Assembly (NCBI GenBank): GCA_946800325.1
Contig: OX326958.1
Coordinates: 5,590,001-5,654,000 of the forward strand
Length of the DNA stretch: 64,000 nucleotides
Source: Luzula sylvatica
Lineage: Eukaryota > Streptophyta > Magnoliopsida > Poales > Juncaceae
Direction of reading: 5' to 3'
The position numbers were made by a program, and so were the translations under genes. Numbering within the stretch: the stretch's first letter is position 1; each line of letters begins with the position of its first letter. A model generated the notes under the pieces. The model was given only the letters and a program-made list of their open reading frames with translations, searched no databases and had not been told where the DNA came from. Of the stretch, positions 18,421 through 32,800 are shown one piece after another.

Positions 18421-21400
18421 TAATTTTTATCCTTAAATTATACGCCGGAAATTCACCGGAGGCGGTCACTCCTCCTTCATTTCTTCGCGCAAAATAGATC
18501 GTTTTCAACTCGCAAAATCATGCCATAATCATCGTATATAATAATTCTTGACTTAATTACAATAAACTGTGTTTTCTGCTAATTCGGGTCAAAAAGACCA
18601 AATCTCCCAAATCCAGTCGCGTGGCTGCATTTCTCTCGTCGAGACGAGCGATTTTGATATATAGATCGTGCCATTTGGTGAAAAAAAGTATGAGAAAGTA
18701 ACGAGGGTTTTAACATTACGGCATTACCATTTTCTCTAGTTTATTGTTATCTGCATTTTACAATTAATTGGTTAAATAAAGAATAAATTTTATCCAAAAA
18801 TTATACGCCTGAAATTCACCGGAGGCGGTCACTCCTCCTTCATTTCTTCGTGCAAAATAGATCGTTTTCAACTCGCAAAATCATGCCATAATCATCGTAT
18901 TTAATAATTCATGACTGAATTACAATAAACTGTGTTTTCTGCTAATTCGGGTCAAAAAGACCAAATCTCCCAAATCCAGTCGAGTGGATGCATTTCTCTC
19001 GTCGAGACGAGCGATTTTGATATATAGATCGTGCCATTTGGTGAAAAAAAGTATGAGAAAGTAACGAGGGTTTTAACATTACGGCATTACCATTTTCTCT
19101 AATTTATTGTTATCAGAATTTTACAATTAATTGTTTAAATAAAAAATAATTTTTTTCCTTAAATTATACGCCGGAAATTCACTGCAGGCGGTCTCTCCTT
19201 CTTCATTTCTTCGCGCAAAATAGGACGTTTTCAACTCGCAAAATCAGGCCATAATCATCGTATTTAATTATCCATGATTAAATTATTTTAAACTTTATTT
19301 TCTATTAATTCGGGCTAAAAAGACCAAATCTTCCAAATCCAGTCACGAGGCTGTATTCCTCTCGTCGAGACGAGCGATTTTGATATAAAAATCGTGCCAT
19401 TTGGTGAAAGTATGAGAAAGTTACGAGTATTTTAACATAACGGCATTACCATTTTCTCTAGTTTATTGTTTTGTGCATTTTACAATTAATTGGTTAAATA
19501 ATGACTAACTTTTATCCTTAAATTATACGCCGGAAATTCACTGGAGGCGGTCACACCTCCTTCATTTCTTCGCGCAAAATAAACCGTTTTCAACTCGCAA
19601 AATCATGCCATAATCATCGTATATAATAATTCATGACTGAATTACAATAAACTATATTTTCTTCTAATTCGGGTCAAAAAGACCAAATCTCCCAAATCCA
19701 GTCGCGTGGCTGCATTTCTCTCGTCGAGACGAGCGATTTTGATATATAGATCGTGCCATTTGGTGAAAAAAAGTATGAGAAAGTAACGAGGGTTTTTACA
19801 TTACGGCATTACCATTTTCTCTAATTTATTGTTATCTAAATTTTACAATTAATTGTTTAAATAAAGAATAATTTTTATCCTTAAATTATACGCCGGAAAT
19901 TCACCGGAGGCGGTCACTCCTCCTTCATTTCTTCGTGCAAAATAGATCGTTTTCAACTCGCAAAATCATACCATAATCATCGTATATAATAATTCATGAC
20001 TGAATTACAATAAACTGTGTTTTCTGCTAATTCGGGTCAAAAAGACCAAATCTCCCAAATCCTGTCCCGTGGCTGCATTTCTCTCGTCGAGACGAGCGAT
20101 TTTGATATATAGATCGTGCCATTTGGTGAAAAAAAGTATGAGAAAGTAACGAGGGTTTTAACATTACGGCATTACCATTTTCTCTAATTTATTGTTATCT
20201 GAATTTTACAATTAATTGTTTAAATAAAGAATAATTTTTATCCTTAAATTATAGGCCGGAAATTCACCTTAGGCGGTCACTCCTCCTTCATTTCTAAGCG
20301 CAAAATAGATCGTTTTCAACTCGTAAAATCATGCCAGAATCATCGTATATAATAATTCATGACTGAATTACAATAAACTGTGTTTTCTGCTAATTCGGGT
20401 CAAAAAGACCAAATCTCCCAAATCCAGTCGCGTGGCTGCATTTCTCTCGTCGAGACGAGCGATTTTGATATATAGATCGGGCCATTTGGTGAAAACAAGT
20501 ATGAGAAAGTAACGAGGGTTTTTACATTACGGCATTACCATTTTCTCTAATTTATTGTTATCTGAATTTTACCATTAATTGTTTAAATAAAGAATAATTT
20601 TTATCCTTAAATTATACGCCGGAAATTCACCGGAGGCGGTCACTCCTCCTTCATTTCTTCGCGCAAAATAGATCGTTTTCAACTCGCAAAATCTTGCCAT
20701 AATCATCGTATATAATAATTTATGACTGAATTACAATAAACTGTGTTTTCTGCTAATTTGGGCTAAAAAGACCAAATCTTCCAAATCCAGTCGCGAGGCT
20801 GCATTTCTCTCTTCGAGACGAGCGATTTTAATATATAAATCGTGCCATTTGGTGAAAAAAAGTATGAGAAAGTAACGAGGGTTTTAACATTATGGCATTA
20901 CCATTTTCTCTAATTTATTGTTATCTGAATTTTACAATTAATTGTTTAAATAAAGAATAATTTTTATCCTTAAATTATACGCCGGAAATTCACCGGAGGC
21001 GGTCACTCCTCCTTCATTTCTTCGCGCAAAATAGATCGTTTTCAACTCGCAAAATCATGCCATAATCATCGTATATAATAATTCTTGACTTAATTACAAT
21101 AAACTGTGTTTTCTGCTAATTCGGGTCAAAAAGACCAAATCTCCCAAATCCAGTCGCGTGGCTGCATTTCTCTCGTCGAGACGAGCGATTTTGATATATA
21201 GATCGTGCCATTTGGTGAAAAAAAGTATGAGAAAGTAACGAGGGTTTTAACATTACGGCATTACCATTTTCTCTAGTTTATTGTTATCTGCATTTTACAA
21301 TTAATTGGTTAAATAAAGAATAAATTTTATCCAAAAATTATACGCCTGAAATTCACCGGAGGCGGTCACTCCTCCTTCATTTCTTCGTGCAAAATAGATC

Positions 21401-22390
21401 GTTTTCAACTCGCAAAATCATGCCATAATCATCGTATTTAATAATTCATGACTGAATTACAATAAACTGTGTTTTCTGCTAATTCGGGTCAAAAAGACCA
21501 AATCTCCCAAATCCAGTCGAGTGGATGCATTTCTCTCGTCGAGACGAGCGATTTTGATATATAGATCGTGCCATTTGGTGAAAAAAAGTATGAGAAAGTA
21601 ACGAGGGTTTTAACATTACGGCATTACCATTTTCTCTAATTTATTGTTATCAGAATTTTACAATTAATTGTTTAAATAAAAAATAATTTTTTTCCTTAAA
21701 TTATACGCCGGAAATTCACTGCAGGCGGTCTCTCCTTCTTCATTTCTTCGCGCAAAATAGGACGTTTTCAACTCGCAAAATCAGGCCATAATCATCGTAT
21801 TTAATTATCCATGATTAAATTATTTTAAACTTTATTTTCTATTAATTCGGGCTAAAAAGACCAAATCTTCCAAATCCAGTCACGAGGCTGTATTCCTCTC
21901 GTCGAGACGAGCGATTTTGATATAAAAATCGTGCCATTTGGTGAAAGTATGAGAAAGTTACGAGTATTTTAACATAACGGCATTACCATTTTCTCTAGTT
22001 TATTGTTTTGTGCATTTTACAATTAATTGGTTAAATAATGACTAACTTTTATCCTTAAATTATACGCCGGAAATTCACTGGAGGCGGTCACACCTCCTTC
22101 ATTTCTTCGCGCAAAATAAACCGTTTTCAACTCGCAAAATCATGCCATAATCATCGTATATAATAATTCATGACTGAATTACAATAAACTATATTTTCTT
22201 CTAATTCGGGTCAAAAAGACCAAATCTCCCAAATCCAGTCGCGTGGCTGCATTTCTCTCGTCGAGACGAGCGATTTTGATATATAGATCGTGCCATTTGG
22301 TGAAAAAAAGTATGAGAAAGTAACGAGGGTTTTTACATTACGGCATTACCATTTTCTCTAATTTATTGTTATCTAAATTTTACAATTAAT
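17330..22390 (+). repeat. 7-mer higher-order repeat, two tandem copies of 2537 bp
   Basis: Landmarks repeat at 2537 bp: ATTTCTAAGC at 17753 and 20290, TATCCAAAAATTATACGCCTG at 18791 and 21328, the C-type ATTCCTCTCG at 19355 and 21892, and ATCTAAATT at 19834 and 22371. 2537 is seven 363-bp monomers minus 4, explained by one C monomer per unit with a 4-base shorter A-tract. The first copy overlaps the end of the 4-mer domain. Confidence 0.85.
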
Positions 22391-23673
22391 TGTTTAAATA
22401 AAGAATAATTTTTATCCTTAAATTATACGCCGGAAATTCACCGGATGCGGTCACTCCTCCTTCATTTCTTCGCGCAAAATAGATCGTTTTCAACTCGCAA
22501 AATCATGCCATAATCATCGTATATAATAATTCATGACTGAATTACAATAAACTGTGTTTTCTGCTAATTCGGGTCAAAAAGACCAAATCTCCCAAATCCA
22601 GTCGCGTGGCTGCATTTCTCTCGTCGAGACGAGCGATTTTGATATATAGATCGTGCCATTTGGTGAAAAAAAGTATGAGAAAGTAACGAGGGTTTCAACA
22701 TTACGGCATTACCATTTTCTCTAATTTATTGTTATCAGAATTTTACAATTAATTGTTTAAATAAAAAATAATTTTTGTCCTTAAATTATACGCCGGAAAT
22801 TCACTGCAGGCGGTCTCTCCTTCTTCATTTCTTCGCCCAAAATAGGACGTTTTCAACTCGCAAAATCATGCCATAATCATCGTATTTAATTATCCATGAT
22901 TAAATTATTTTAAACTTTATTTTCTATTAATTCGGGCTAAAAAGACCAAATCTTCCAAATCCAGTCATGAGGCTGTATTCCTCTCGTCGAGACGAGCGAT
23001 TTTGATATAAAAATCGTGCCATTTGGTGAAAGTATGAGAAAGTTACGAGTATTTTAACATAACGGCATTACCATTTTCTCTAGTTTATTGTTTTGTGCAT
23101 TTTACAATTAATTGGTTAAATAATGACTAACTTTTATCCTTAAATTATACGCCGGAAATTCACTGGAGGCGGTCACTCCTCCTTCATTTCTTCGCGCAAA
23201 ATAAATCGTTTTCAACTCGCAAAATCATGCCATAATCATCGTATATAATAATTCATGACTGAATTACAATAAACTGTGTTTTCTGCTAATTCGGGTCAAA
23301 AAGACCAAATCTCCCAAATCCAGTCGCGTGGCTGCATTTCTCTCGTCGAGACGAGCGATTTTGATATATAGATCGTGCCATTCGGTGAAAAAAAGTATGA
23401 GAAAGTAACGAGGGTTTTTACATAACGGCATTACCATTTTCTCTAATTTATTGTTATCTGAATTTTACAATTAATTGTTTACATAAAGAATAATTTTTAT
23501 CCTTAAATTATACGCCGGAAATTCACCGGAGGCGGTCACTCCTCCTTCATTTCTTCGCGCAAAATAGATCGTTTTCAACTCGCAAAATCATGCCATAATC
23601 ATCGTATATAATAATTCATGACTGAATTACAATAAACTGTGTTTTCTGCTAATTCGGGTCAAAAAGACCAAAT

Positions 23674-26600
23674 CTCCTAAATCCAGTCGCGTGGCTGCAT
23701 TTCTCTCGTCGAGACGAGCGATTTTGATATATAGATCGTTCCATTTGGTGAAAAAAAGTATGAGAAACTAACGAGGGTTTTTACATTACGGCATTACCAT
23801 TTGCTCTAATTTATAGTTATCTGAATTTTACAATTAATTGTTTAAATAAAGAATAATTTTTATCCTTAAATTATACGCCGGAAATTCACCGGAGGCGGTC
23901 ACTCCTCCTTCATTTCTTCGTGCAAAATAGATCGTTTTCAACTCGCAAAATCATACCATAATCATCGTATATAATAATTCATGACTGAATTACAATAAAC
24001 TGTGTTTTCTGCTAATTCGGGTCAAAAAGACCAAATCTCCCAAATCCTGTCCCGTGGCTGCATTTCTCTCGTCGAGACGAGCGATTTTGATATATAGATC
24101 GTGCCATTTGGTGAAAAAAAGTATGAGAAAGTAACGAGGGTTTTAACATTACGGCATTACCATTTTCTCTAATTTATTGTTATCTGAATTTTACAATTAA
24201 TTGTTTAAATAAAGAATAATTTTTATCCTTAAATTATAGGCCGGAAATTCACCTTAGGCGGTCACTCCTCCTTCATTTCTAAGCGCAAAATAGATCGTTT
24301 TCAACTCGTAAAATCATGCCAGAATCATCGTATATAATAATTCATGACTGAATTACAATAAACTGTGTTTTCTGCTAATTCGGGTCAAAAAGACCAAATC
24401 TCCCAAATCCAGTCGCGTGGCTGCATTTCTCTCGTCGAGACGAGCGATTTTGATATATAGATCGGGCCATTTGGTGAAAACAAGTATGAGAAAGTAACGA
24501 GGGTTTTTACATTACGGCATTACCATTTTCTCTAATTTATTGTTATCTGAATTTTACCATTAATTGTTTAAATAAAGAATAATTTTTATCCTTAAATTAT
24601 ACGCCGGAAATTCACCGGAGGCGGTCACTCCTCCTTCATTTCTTCGCGCAAAATAGATCGTTTTCAACTCGCAAAATCTTGCCATAATCATCGTATATAA
24701 TAATTTATGACTGAATTACAATAAACTGTGTTTTCTGCTAATTTGGGCTAAAAAGACCAAATCTTCCAAATCCAGTCGCGAGGCTGCATTTCTCTCTTCG
24801 AGACGAGCGATTTTAATATATAAATCGTGCCATTTGGTGAAAAAAAGTATGAGAAAGTAACGAGGGTTTTAACATTATGGCATTACCATTTTCTCTAATT
24901 TATTGTTATCTGAATTTTACAATTAATTGTTTAAATAAAGAATAATTTTTATCCTTAAATTATACGCCGGAAATTCACCGGAGGCGGTCACTCCTCCTTC
25001 ATTTCTTCGCGCAAAATAGATCGTTTTCAACTCGCAAAATCATGCCATAATCATCGTATATAATAATTCTTGACTTAATTACAATAAACTGTGTTTTCTG
25101 CTAATTCGGGTCAAAAAGACCAAATCTCCCAAATCCTGTCCCGTGGCTGCATTTCTCTCGTCGAGACGAGCGATTTTGATATATAGATCGTGCCATTTGG
25201 TGAAAAAAAGTATGAGAAAGTAACGAGGGTTTTAACATTACGGCATTACCATTTTCTCTAATTTATTGTTATCTGAATTTTACAATTAATTGTTTAAATA
25301 AAGAATAATTTTTATCCTTAAATTATAGGCCGGAAATTCACCTTAGGCGGTCACTCCTCCTTCATTTCTAAGCGCAAAATAGATCGTTTTCAACTCGTAA
25401 AATCATGCCAGAATCATCGTATATAATAATTCATGACTGAATTACAATAAACTGTGTTTTCTGCTAATTCGGGTCAAAAAGACCAAATCTCCCAAATCCA
25501 GTCGCGTGGCTGCATTTCTCTCGTCGAGACGAGCGATTTTGATATATAGATCGGGCCATTTGGTGAAAACAAGTATGAGAAAGTAACGAGGGTTTTTACA
25601 TTACGGCATTACCATTTTCTCTAATTTATTGTTATCTGAATTTTACCATTAATTGTTTAAATAAAGAATAATTTTTATCCTTAAATTATACGCCGGAAAT
25701 TCACCGGAGGCGGTCACTCCTCCTTCATTTCTTCGCGCAAAATAGATCGTTTTCAACTCGCAAAATCTTGCCATAATCATCGTATATAATAATTTATGAC
25801 TGAATTACAATAAACTGTGTTTTCTGCTAATTTGGGCTAAAAAGACCAAATCTTCCAAATCCAGTCGCGAGGCTGCATTTCTCTCTTCGAGACGAGCGAT
25901 TTTAATATATAAATCGTGCCATTTGGTGAAAAAAAGTATGAGAAAGTAACGAGGGTTTTAACATTATGGCATTACCATTTTCTCTAATTTATTGTTATCT
26001 GAATTTTACAATTAATTGTTTAAATAAAGAATAATTTTTATCCTTAAATTATACGCCGGAAATTCACCGGAGGCGGTCACTCCTCCTTCATTTCTTCGCG
26101 CAAAATAGATCGTTTTCAACTCGCAAAATCATGCCATAATCATCGTATATAATAATTCTTGACTTAATTACAATAAACTGTGTTTTCTGCTAATTCGGGT
26201 CAAAAAGACCAAATCTCCCAAATCCAGTCGCGTGGCTGCATTTCTCTCGTCGAGACGAGCGATTTTGATATATAGATCGTGCCATTTGGTGAAAAAAAGT
26301 ATGAGAAAGTAACGAGGGTTTTAACATTACGGCATTACCATTTTCTCTAGTTTATTGTTATCTGCATTTTACAATTAATTGGTTAAATAAAGAATAAATT
26401 TTATCCAAAAATTATACGCCTGAAATTCACCGGAGGCGGTCACTCCTCCTTCATTTCTTCGTGCAAAATAGATCGTTTTCAACTCGCAAAATCATGCCAT
26501 AATCATCGTATTTAATAATTCATGACTGAATTACAATAAACTGTGTTTTCTGCTAATTCGGGTCAAAAAGACCAAATCTCCCAAATCCAGTCGAGTGGAT

Positions 26601-28750
26601 GCATTTCTCTCGTCGAGACGAGCGATTTTGATATATAGATCGTGCCATTTGGTGAAAAAAAGTATGAGAAAGTAACGAGGGTTTTAACATTACGGCATTA
26701 CCATTTTCTCTAATTTATTGTTATCAGAATTTTACAATTAATTGTTTAAATAAAAAATAATTTTTTTCCTTAAATTATACGCCGGAAATTCACTGCAGGC
26801 GGTCTCTCCTTCTTCATTTCTTCGCGCAAAATAGGACGTTTTCAACTCGCAAAATCAGGCCATAATCATCGTATTTAATTATCCATGATTAAATTATTTT
26901 AAACTTTATTTTCTATTAATTCGGGCTAAAAAGACCAAATCTTCCAAATCCAGTCACGAGGCTGTATTCCTCTCGTCGAGACGAGCGATTTTGATATAAA
27001 AATCGTGCCATTTGGTGAAAGTATGAGAAAGTTACGAGTATTTTAACATAACGGCATTACCATTTTCTCTAGTTTATTGTTTTGTGCATTTTACAATTAA
27101 TTGGTTAAATAATGACTAACTTTTATCCTTAAATTATACGCCGGAAATTCACTGGAGGCGGTCACACCTCCTTCATTTCTTCGCGCAAAATAAACCGTTT
27201 TCAACTCGCAAAATCATGCCATAATCATCGTATATAATAATTCATGACTGAATTACAATAAACTATATTTTCTTCTAATTCGGGTCAAAAAGACCAAATC
27301 TCCCAAATCCAGTCGCGTGGCTGCATTTCTCTCGTCGAGACGAGCGATTTTGATATATAGATCGTGCCATTTGGTGAAAAAAAGTATGAGAAAGTAACGA
27401 GGGTTTTTACATTACGGCATTACCATTTTCTCTAATTTATTGTTATCTAAATTTTACAATTAATTGTTTAAATAAAGAATAATTTTTATCCTTAAATTAT
27501 ACGCCGGAAATTCACCGGATGCGGTCACTCCTCCTTCATTTCTTCGCGCAAAATAGATCGTTTTCAACTCGCAAAATCATGCCATAATCATCGTATATAA
27601 TAATTCATGACTGAATTACAATAAACTGTGTTTTCTGCTAATTCGGGTCAAAAAGACCAAATCTCCCAAATCCAGTCGCGTGGCTGCATTTCTCTCGTCG
27701 AGACGAGCGATTTTGATATATAGATCGTGCCATTTGGTGAAAAAAAGTATGAGAAAGTAACGAGGGTTTCAACATTACGGCATTACCATTTTCTCTAATT
27801 TATTGTTATCAGAATTTTACAATTAATTGTTTAAATAAAAAATAATTTTTGTCCTTAAATTATACGCCGGAAATTCACTGCAGGCGGTCTCTCCTTCTTC
27901 ATTTCTTCGCCCAAAATAGGACGTTTTCAACTCGCAAAATCATGCCATAATCATCGTATTTAATTATCCATGATTAAATTATTTTAAACTTTATTTTCTA
28001 TTAATTCGGGCTAAAAAGACCAAATCTTCCAAATCCAGTCATGAGGCTGTATTCCTCTCGTCGAGACGAGCGATTTTGATATAAAAATCGTGCCATTTGG
28101 TGAAAGTATGAGAAAGTTACGAGTATTTTAACATAACGGCATTACCATTTTCTCTAGTTTATTGTTTTGTGCATTTTACAATTAATTGGTTAAATAATGA
28201 CTAACTTTTATCCTTAAATTATACGCCGGAAATTCACTGGAGGCGGTCACTCCTCCTTCATTTCTTCGCGCAAAATAAATCGTTTTCAACTCGCAAAATC
28301 ATGCCATAATCATCGTATATAATAATTCATGACTGAATTACAATAAACTGTGTTTTCTGCTAATTCGGGTCAAAAAGACCAAATCTCCCAAATCCAGTCG
28401 CGTGGCTGCATTTCTCTCGTCGAGACGAGCGATTTTGATATATAGATCGTGCCATTCGGTGAAAAAAAGTATGAGAAAGTAACGAGGGTTTTTACATAAC
28501 GGCATTACCATTTTCTCTAATTTATTGTTATCTGAATTTTACAATTAATTGTTTACATAAAGAATAATTTTTATCCTTAAATTATACGCCGGAAATTCAC
28601 CGGAGGCGGTCACTCCTCCTTCATTTCTTCGCGCAAAATAGATCGTTTTCAACTCGCAAAATCATGCCATAATCATCGTATATAATAATTCATGACTGAA
28701 TTACAATAAACTGTGTTTTCTGCTAATTCGGGTCAAAAAGACCAAATCTC
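23674..28750 (+). repeat. Secondary duplication assembled from two upstream segments
   Basis: From 23674 to about 25.1 kb the sequence matches 17152 to about 18.6 kb at a constant distance of 6522 bp (TTGCTCTAAT 17279/23801, ATTTCTAAGC 17753/24275). From about 25.1 to 28.75 kb it matches about 20.05-23.67 kb at 5074 bp (ATTTCTAAGC 20290/25364, CCGGATGCGG 22441/27515, CTTCGCCCAAAA 22831/27905, GTTTACATAAAG 23477/28551). 5074 is exactly twice 2537. The junction lies inside a monomer between TTCTTGACTTAATT and CCTGTCCCG. Confidence 0.85.
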
Positions 28751-29899
28751 CCAAATCCAGTCCCGTGGCTGCATTTCTCTCGTCGAGACGAGCGATTTTG
28801 ATATATAGATCGTGCCATTTGGTGAAAAAAAGTATGAGAAAGTAACGAGGGTTTTAACATTACGGCATTACCATTTTCTCTAATTTATTGTTATCTGAAT
28901 TTTACAATTAATTGTTTAAATAAAGAATAATTTTTATCCTTAAATTATACGCCGGAAATTCACCTTAGGCGGTCACTCCTCCTTCATTTCTTCGCGCAAA
29001 ATAGATCGTTTTCAACTCGCAAAATCATGCCAGAATCATCGTATATAATAATTCATGACTGAATTACAATAAACTGTGTTTTCTGCTAATTCGGGTCAAA
29101 AAGACCAAATCTCCCAAATCCAGTCGCGTGGCTGCATTTCTCTCGTCGAGACGAGCGAATTTGATATATAGATCGGGCCATTTGGTGAAAAAAAGTATGA
29201 GAAAGTAACGAGGGTTTTTACATTACGGCATTACCATTTTCTCTAATTTATTGTTATCTGAATTTTACAATTAATTGTTTAAATAAAGAATAATTTTTAT
29301 CCTTAAATTATACGCCGGAAATTCACCGGAGGCGGTCACTCCTCCTTCATTTCTTCGCGCAAAATAGATCGTTTTCAACTCGCAAAATCATGCCATAATC
29401 ATCGTATATAATAATTCATGACTGAATTACAATAAACTGTGTTTTCTGCTAATTTGGGCTATAAAGACCTAATCTTCCAAATCCAGTCGCGAGGCTGCAT
29501 TTCTCTCTTCGAGACGAGCGATTTTGATATATAGATCGTGTCATTTGGTGAAAAAAAGTATGAGAAAGTAACGAGGGTTTTAACATTATGGCATTACCAT
29601 TTTCTCTAATTTATTGTTATCTGAATTTTACAATTAATTGTTTAAATAAAGAATAATTTTTATCCTTAAATTATGCGCCGGAAATTCACCGGAGGCGGTC
29701 ACTCCTCCTTCATTTCTTCGCGCAAAATAGATCGTTTTCAACTCGCAAAATCATGCCATAATCATCGTATATAATAATTCATGACTGAATTACAATAAAC
29801 TGTGTTTTATGCTAATTCGGGTCAAAAAGACCAAATCTCCCAAATCCAGTCGAGTGGATGCATTTCTCTCGTCGAGACGAGCGATTTTGATATATAGAT

Positions 29900-32800
29900 C
29901 GTGCCATTTGGTGAAAAAAAGTATGAGAAAGTAACGAGGGTTTTAACATTACGGCATTACCATTTTCTCTAATTTATTGTTATCAGAATTTTACAATTAA
30001 TTGTTTCAATAAAAAATAATTTTTGTCCTTAAATTATACGCCGGAAATTCACTGCAGGCGGTCTCTCCTTCTTCATTTCTTCGCGCAAAATAGGACGTTT
30101 TCAACTCGCAAAATCATGCCATAATCATCGTATTTAATTATCCATGATTAAATTATAATAAACTTTATTTTCTATTAATTCGGTCTAAAAAGACCAAATC
30201 TTCCAAATCCATTCACGAGGCTGTATTCCTCTCGTCGAGACGAGCGATTTTGATATAAAAATCGTGCCATTTGGTGAAAGTAAGAGAAAGTTACGAGTAT
30301 TTTAACATAACGGCATTACCATTTTCTCTAGTTTATTGTTTTGTGCATTTTACAATTAATTGGTTAAATAATGAATAACTTTTATCCTTAAATTATACGC
30401 CGGAAATTCACTGGAGGCGGTCACTCCTCCTTCATTTCTTCGCGCAAAATAAACCGTTTTCAACTCGCAAAATCATGCCATAATCATCGTATATAATAAT
30501 TCATGACTGAATTACAATAAACTATATTTTCTTCTAATTCGGGTCAAAAAGACCAAATCTCCCAAATCCAGTCGCGTGGCTGCATTTCTCTCGTCGAGAC
30601 GAGCGATTTTGATATATAGATCGTGCCATTTGGTGAAAAAAAGTATGAGAAAGTAACGAGGGTTTTTACATTACGGCATTACCATTTTCTCTAATTTATT
30701 GTTATCTGAATTTTACAATTAATTGTTTAAATAAAGAATAATTTTTATCCTTAAATTATACGCCGGAAATTCACCCGAGGCGGTCACTCCTCCTTCATTT
30801 CTTCGCGCAAAATAGATCGTTTTCAACTCGCAAAATCATGCCATAATCATCGTATATAATAATTCATGACTGAATTACAATAAACTGTGTTTTCTGCTAA
30901 TTCGGGTCAAAAAGACCAAATCTCCCAAATCCAGTCGCGTGGCTGCATTTCTCTCGTCGAGACGAGCGATTTTGATATATAGATCGTGCCATTCGGTGAA
31001 AAAAAGTATGAGAAAGTAACGAGGGTTTTTACATTACGGCATTACCATTTTCTCTAATTTATTGTTATCTGAATTTTACAATTAATTGTTTAAATAAAGA
31101 ATAATTTTTATCCTTAAATTATACGCCGAAAATTCACCGGAGGCGGTCACTCCTCCTTCATTTCTTCGCGCAAAATAGATCGTTTTCAACTCGCAAAATC
31201 ATGCCATAATCATCGTATATAATAATTCATGACTGAATTACAATAAACTGTGTTTTCTGCTAATTCGGGTCAAAAAGACCAAATCTCCCAAATCCAGTCC
31301 CGTGGCTGCATTTCTCTCGTCGAGACGAGCGATTTTGATATATAGATCGTGCCATTTGGTGAAAAAAAGTATGAGAAAATAACGAGGGTTTTAACATTAC
31401 GGCGTTACTATTTTCTCTAATTTATTGTTATCTGAATTTTACAATTAATTGTTTAAATAAAGAATAATTTTTATCCTTAAATTATACGCCGAAAATCCAC
31501 CGGAGGCGGTCACTCCTCCTTCATTTCTTCGCGCAAAATAGATCGTTTTCAACTCGCAAAATCATGCCATAATCATCGTATATAATAATTCATGAGTGAA
31601 TTACAATAAACTGTGTTTTCTTCTAATTCGGGTCAAAAACACCAAATCTCCCAAATCCAGTCGCGTGGCTGCATTTCTCTCGTCGAGACGAGCGATTTTG
31701 ATATATAGATCGTGCCATTTGGTGAAAAAAAGTATGAGAAAGTAACGAGGGTTTTTACATTACGGCATTACCATTTTCTTTAATTTATAGTTATCTGAAT
31801 TTTACAATTAATTGTTTAAATAAAGAATAATTTTTAGCCTTAAATTATACGCCGGAAATTCACCGGAGGCGGTCACTCCTCCTTCATTTCTTCGCGCAAA
31901 ATAGATCGTTTTCAACTCGCAAAATCATGCCATAATCATCGTATATAATAATTCATGACTGAATTACAATAAACTGTGTTTTCTGCTAATTCGGGTCAAA
32001 AAGACCAAATCTCCCAAATCCAGTCGCATGGCTGCATTTCTCTCGTCGAGATGAGCGATTTTGATATATAGATCGTGCCATTCGGTGAAAAAAAGTATGA
32101 GAAAGTAACGAGGGTTTTAACATTACGGCATTACCATTTTCTCTAATTTATTGTTATCTGAATTTTACAATTAATTGTTTAAATAAAGAATAATTTTTTT
32201 CCTTAAATTATACGCCGGAAATTCACCGGAGGTGGTCAATCCTCCTTCATTTCTTCGCGCAAAATAGATCGTTTTCAACTCGCAAAATCATGCCATAATC
32301 ATCGTATATAATAATTCATGACTGAATTACAATAAACTGTGTTTTCTGCTAATTCGGGTCAAAAAGACCAAATCTCCCAAATCCAGTCCCGTGACTGCAT
32401 TTCTCTCGTCGTGACGAACAATTTTGATATATAGATCGTGCCATTTGGTGATAAAAAGTATGAGAAAGTAACGAGGGTTTTAACATTACGGCATTACCAT
32501 TTTCTCTAATTTATTGTTATCTGAATTTTACAATTAATTGTTTAAATAAAGGATAATTTTTATCCTTAAATTATACGCCGGAAATTCACCTTAGGCGGTC
32601 ACTCCTCCTTCATTTCTTCGCGCAAAATCGATCGTTTTCAACTCGCAAAATCATGCCAGAATCATCGTATATAATAATTCATGACTGAATTACAATAAAC
32701 TATGTTTTCTGCTAATTCGGGTCAAAAAGACCAAATCTCCCAAATCCAGTCCCGTGGCTGCATTTCTCTCGTCGAGACGAGCGATTTTGATATATAGATC

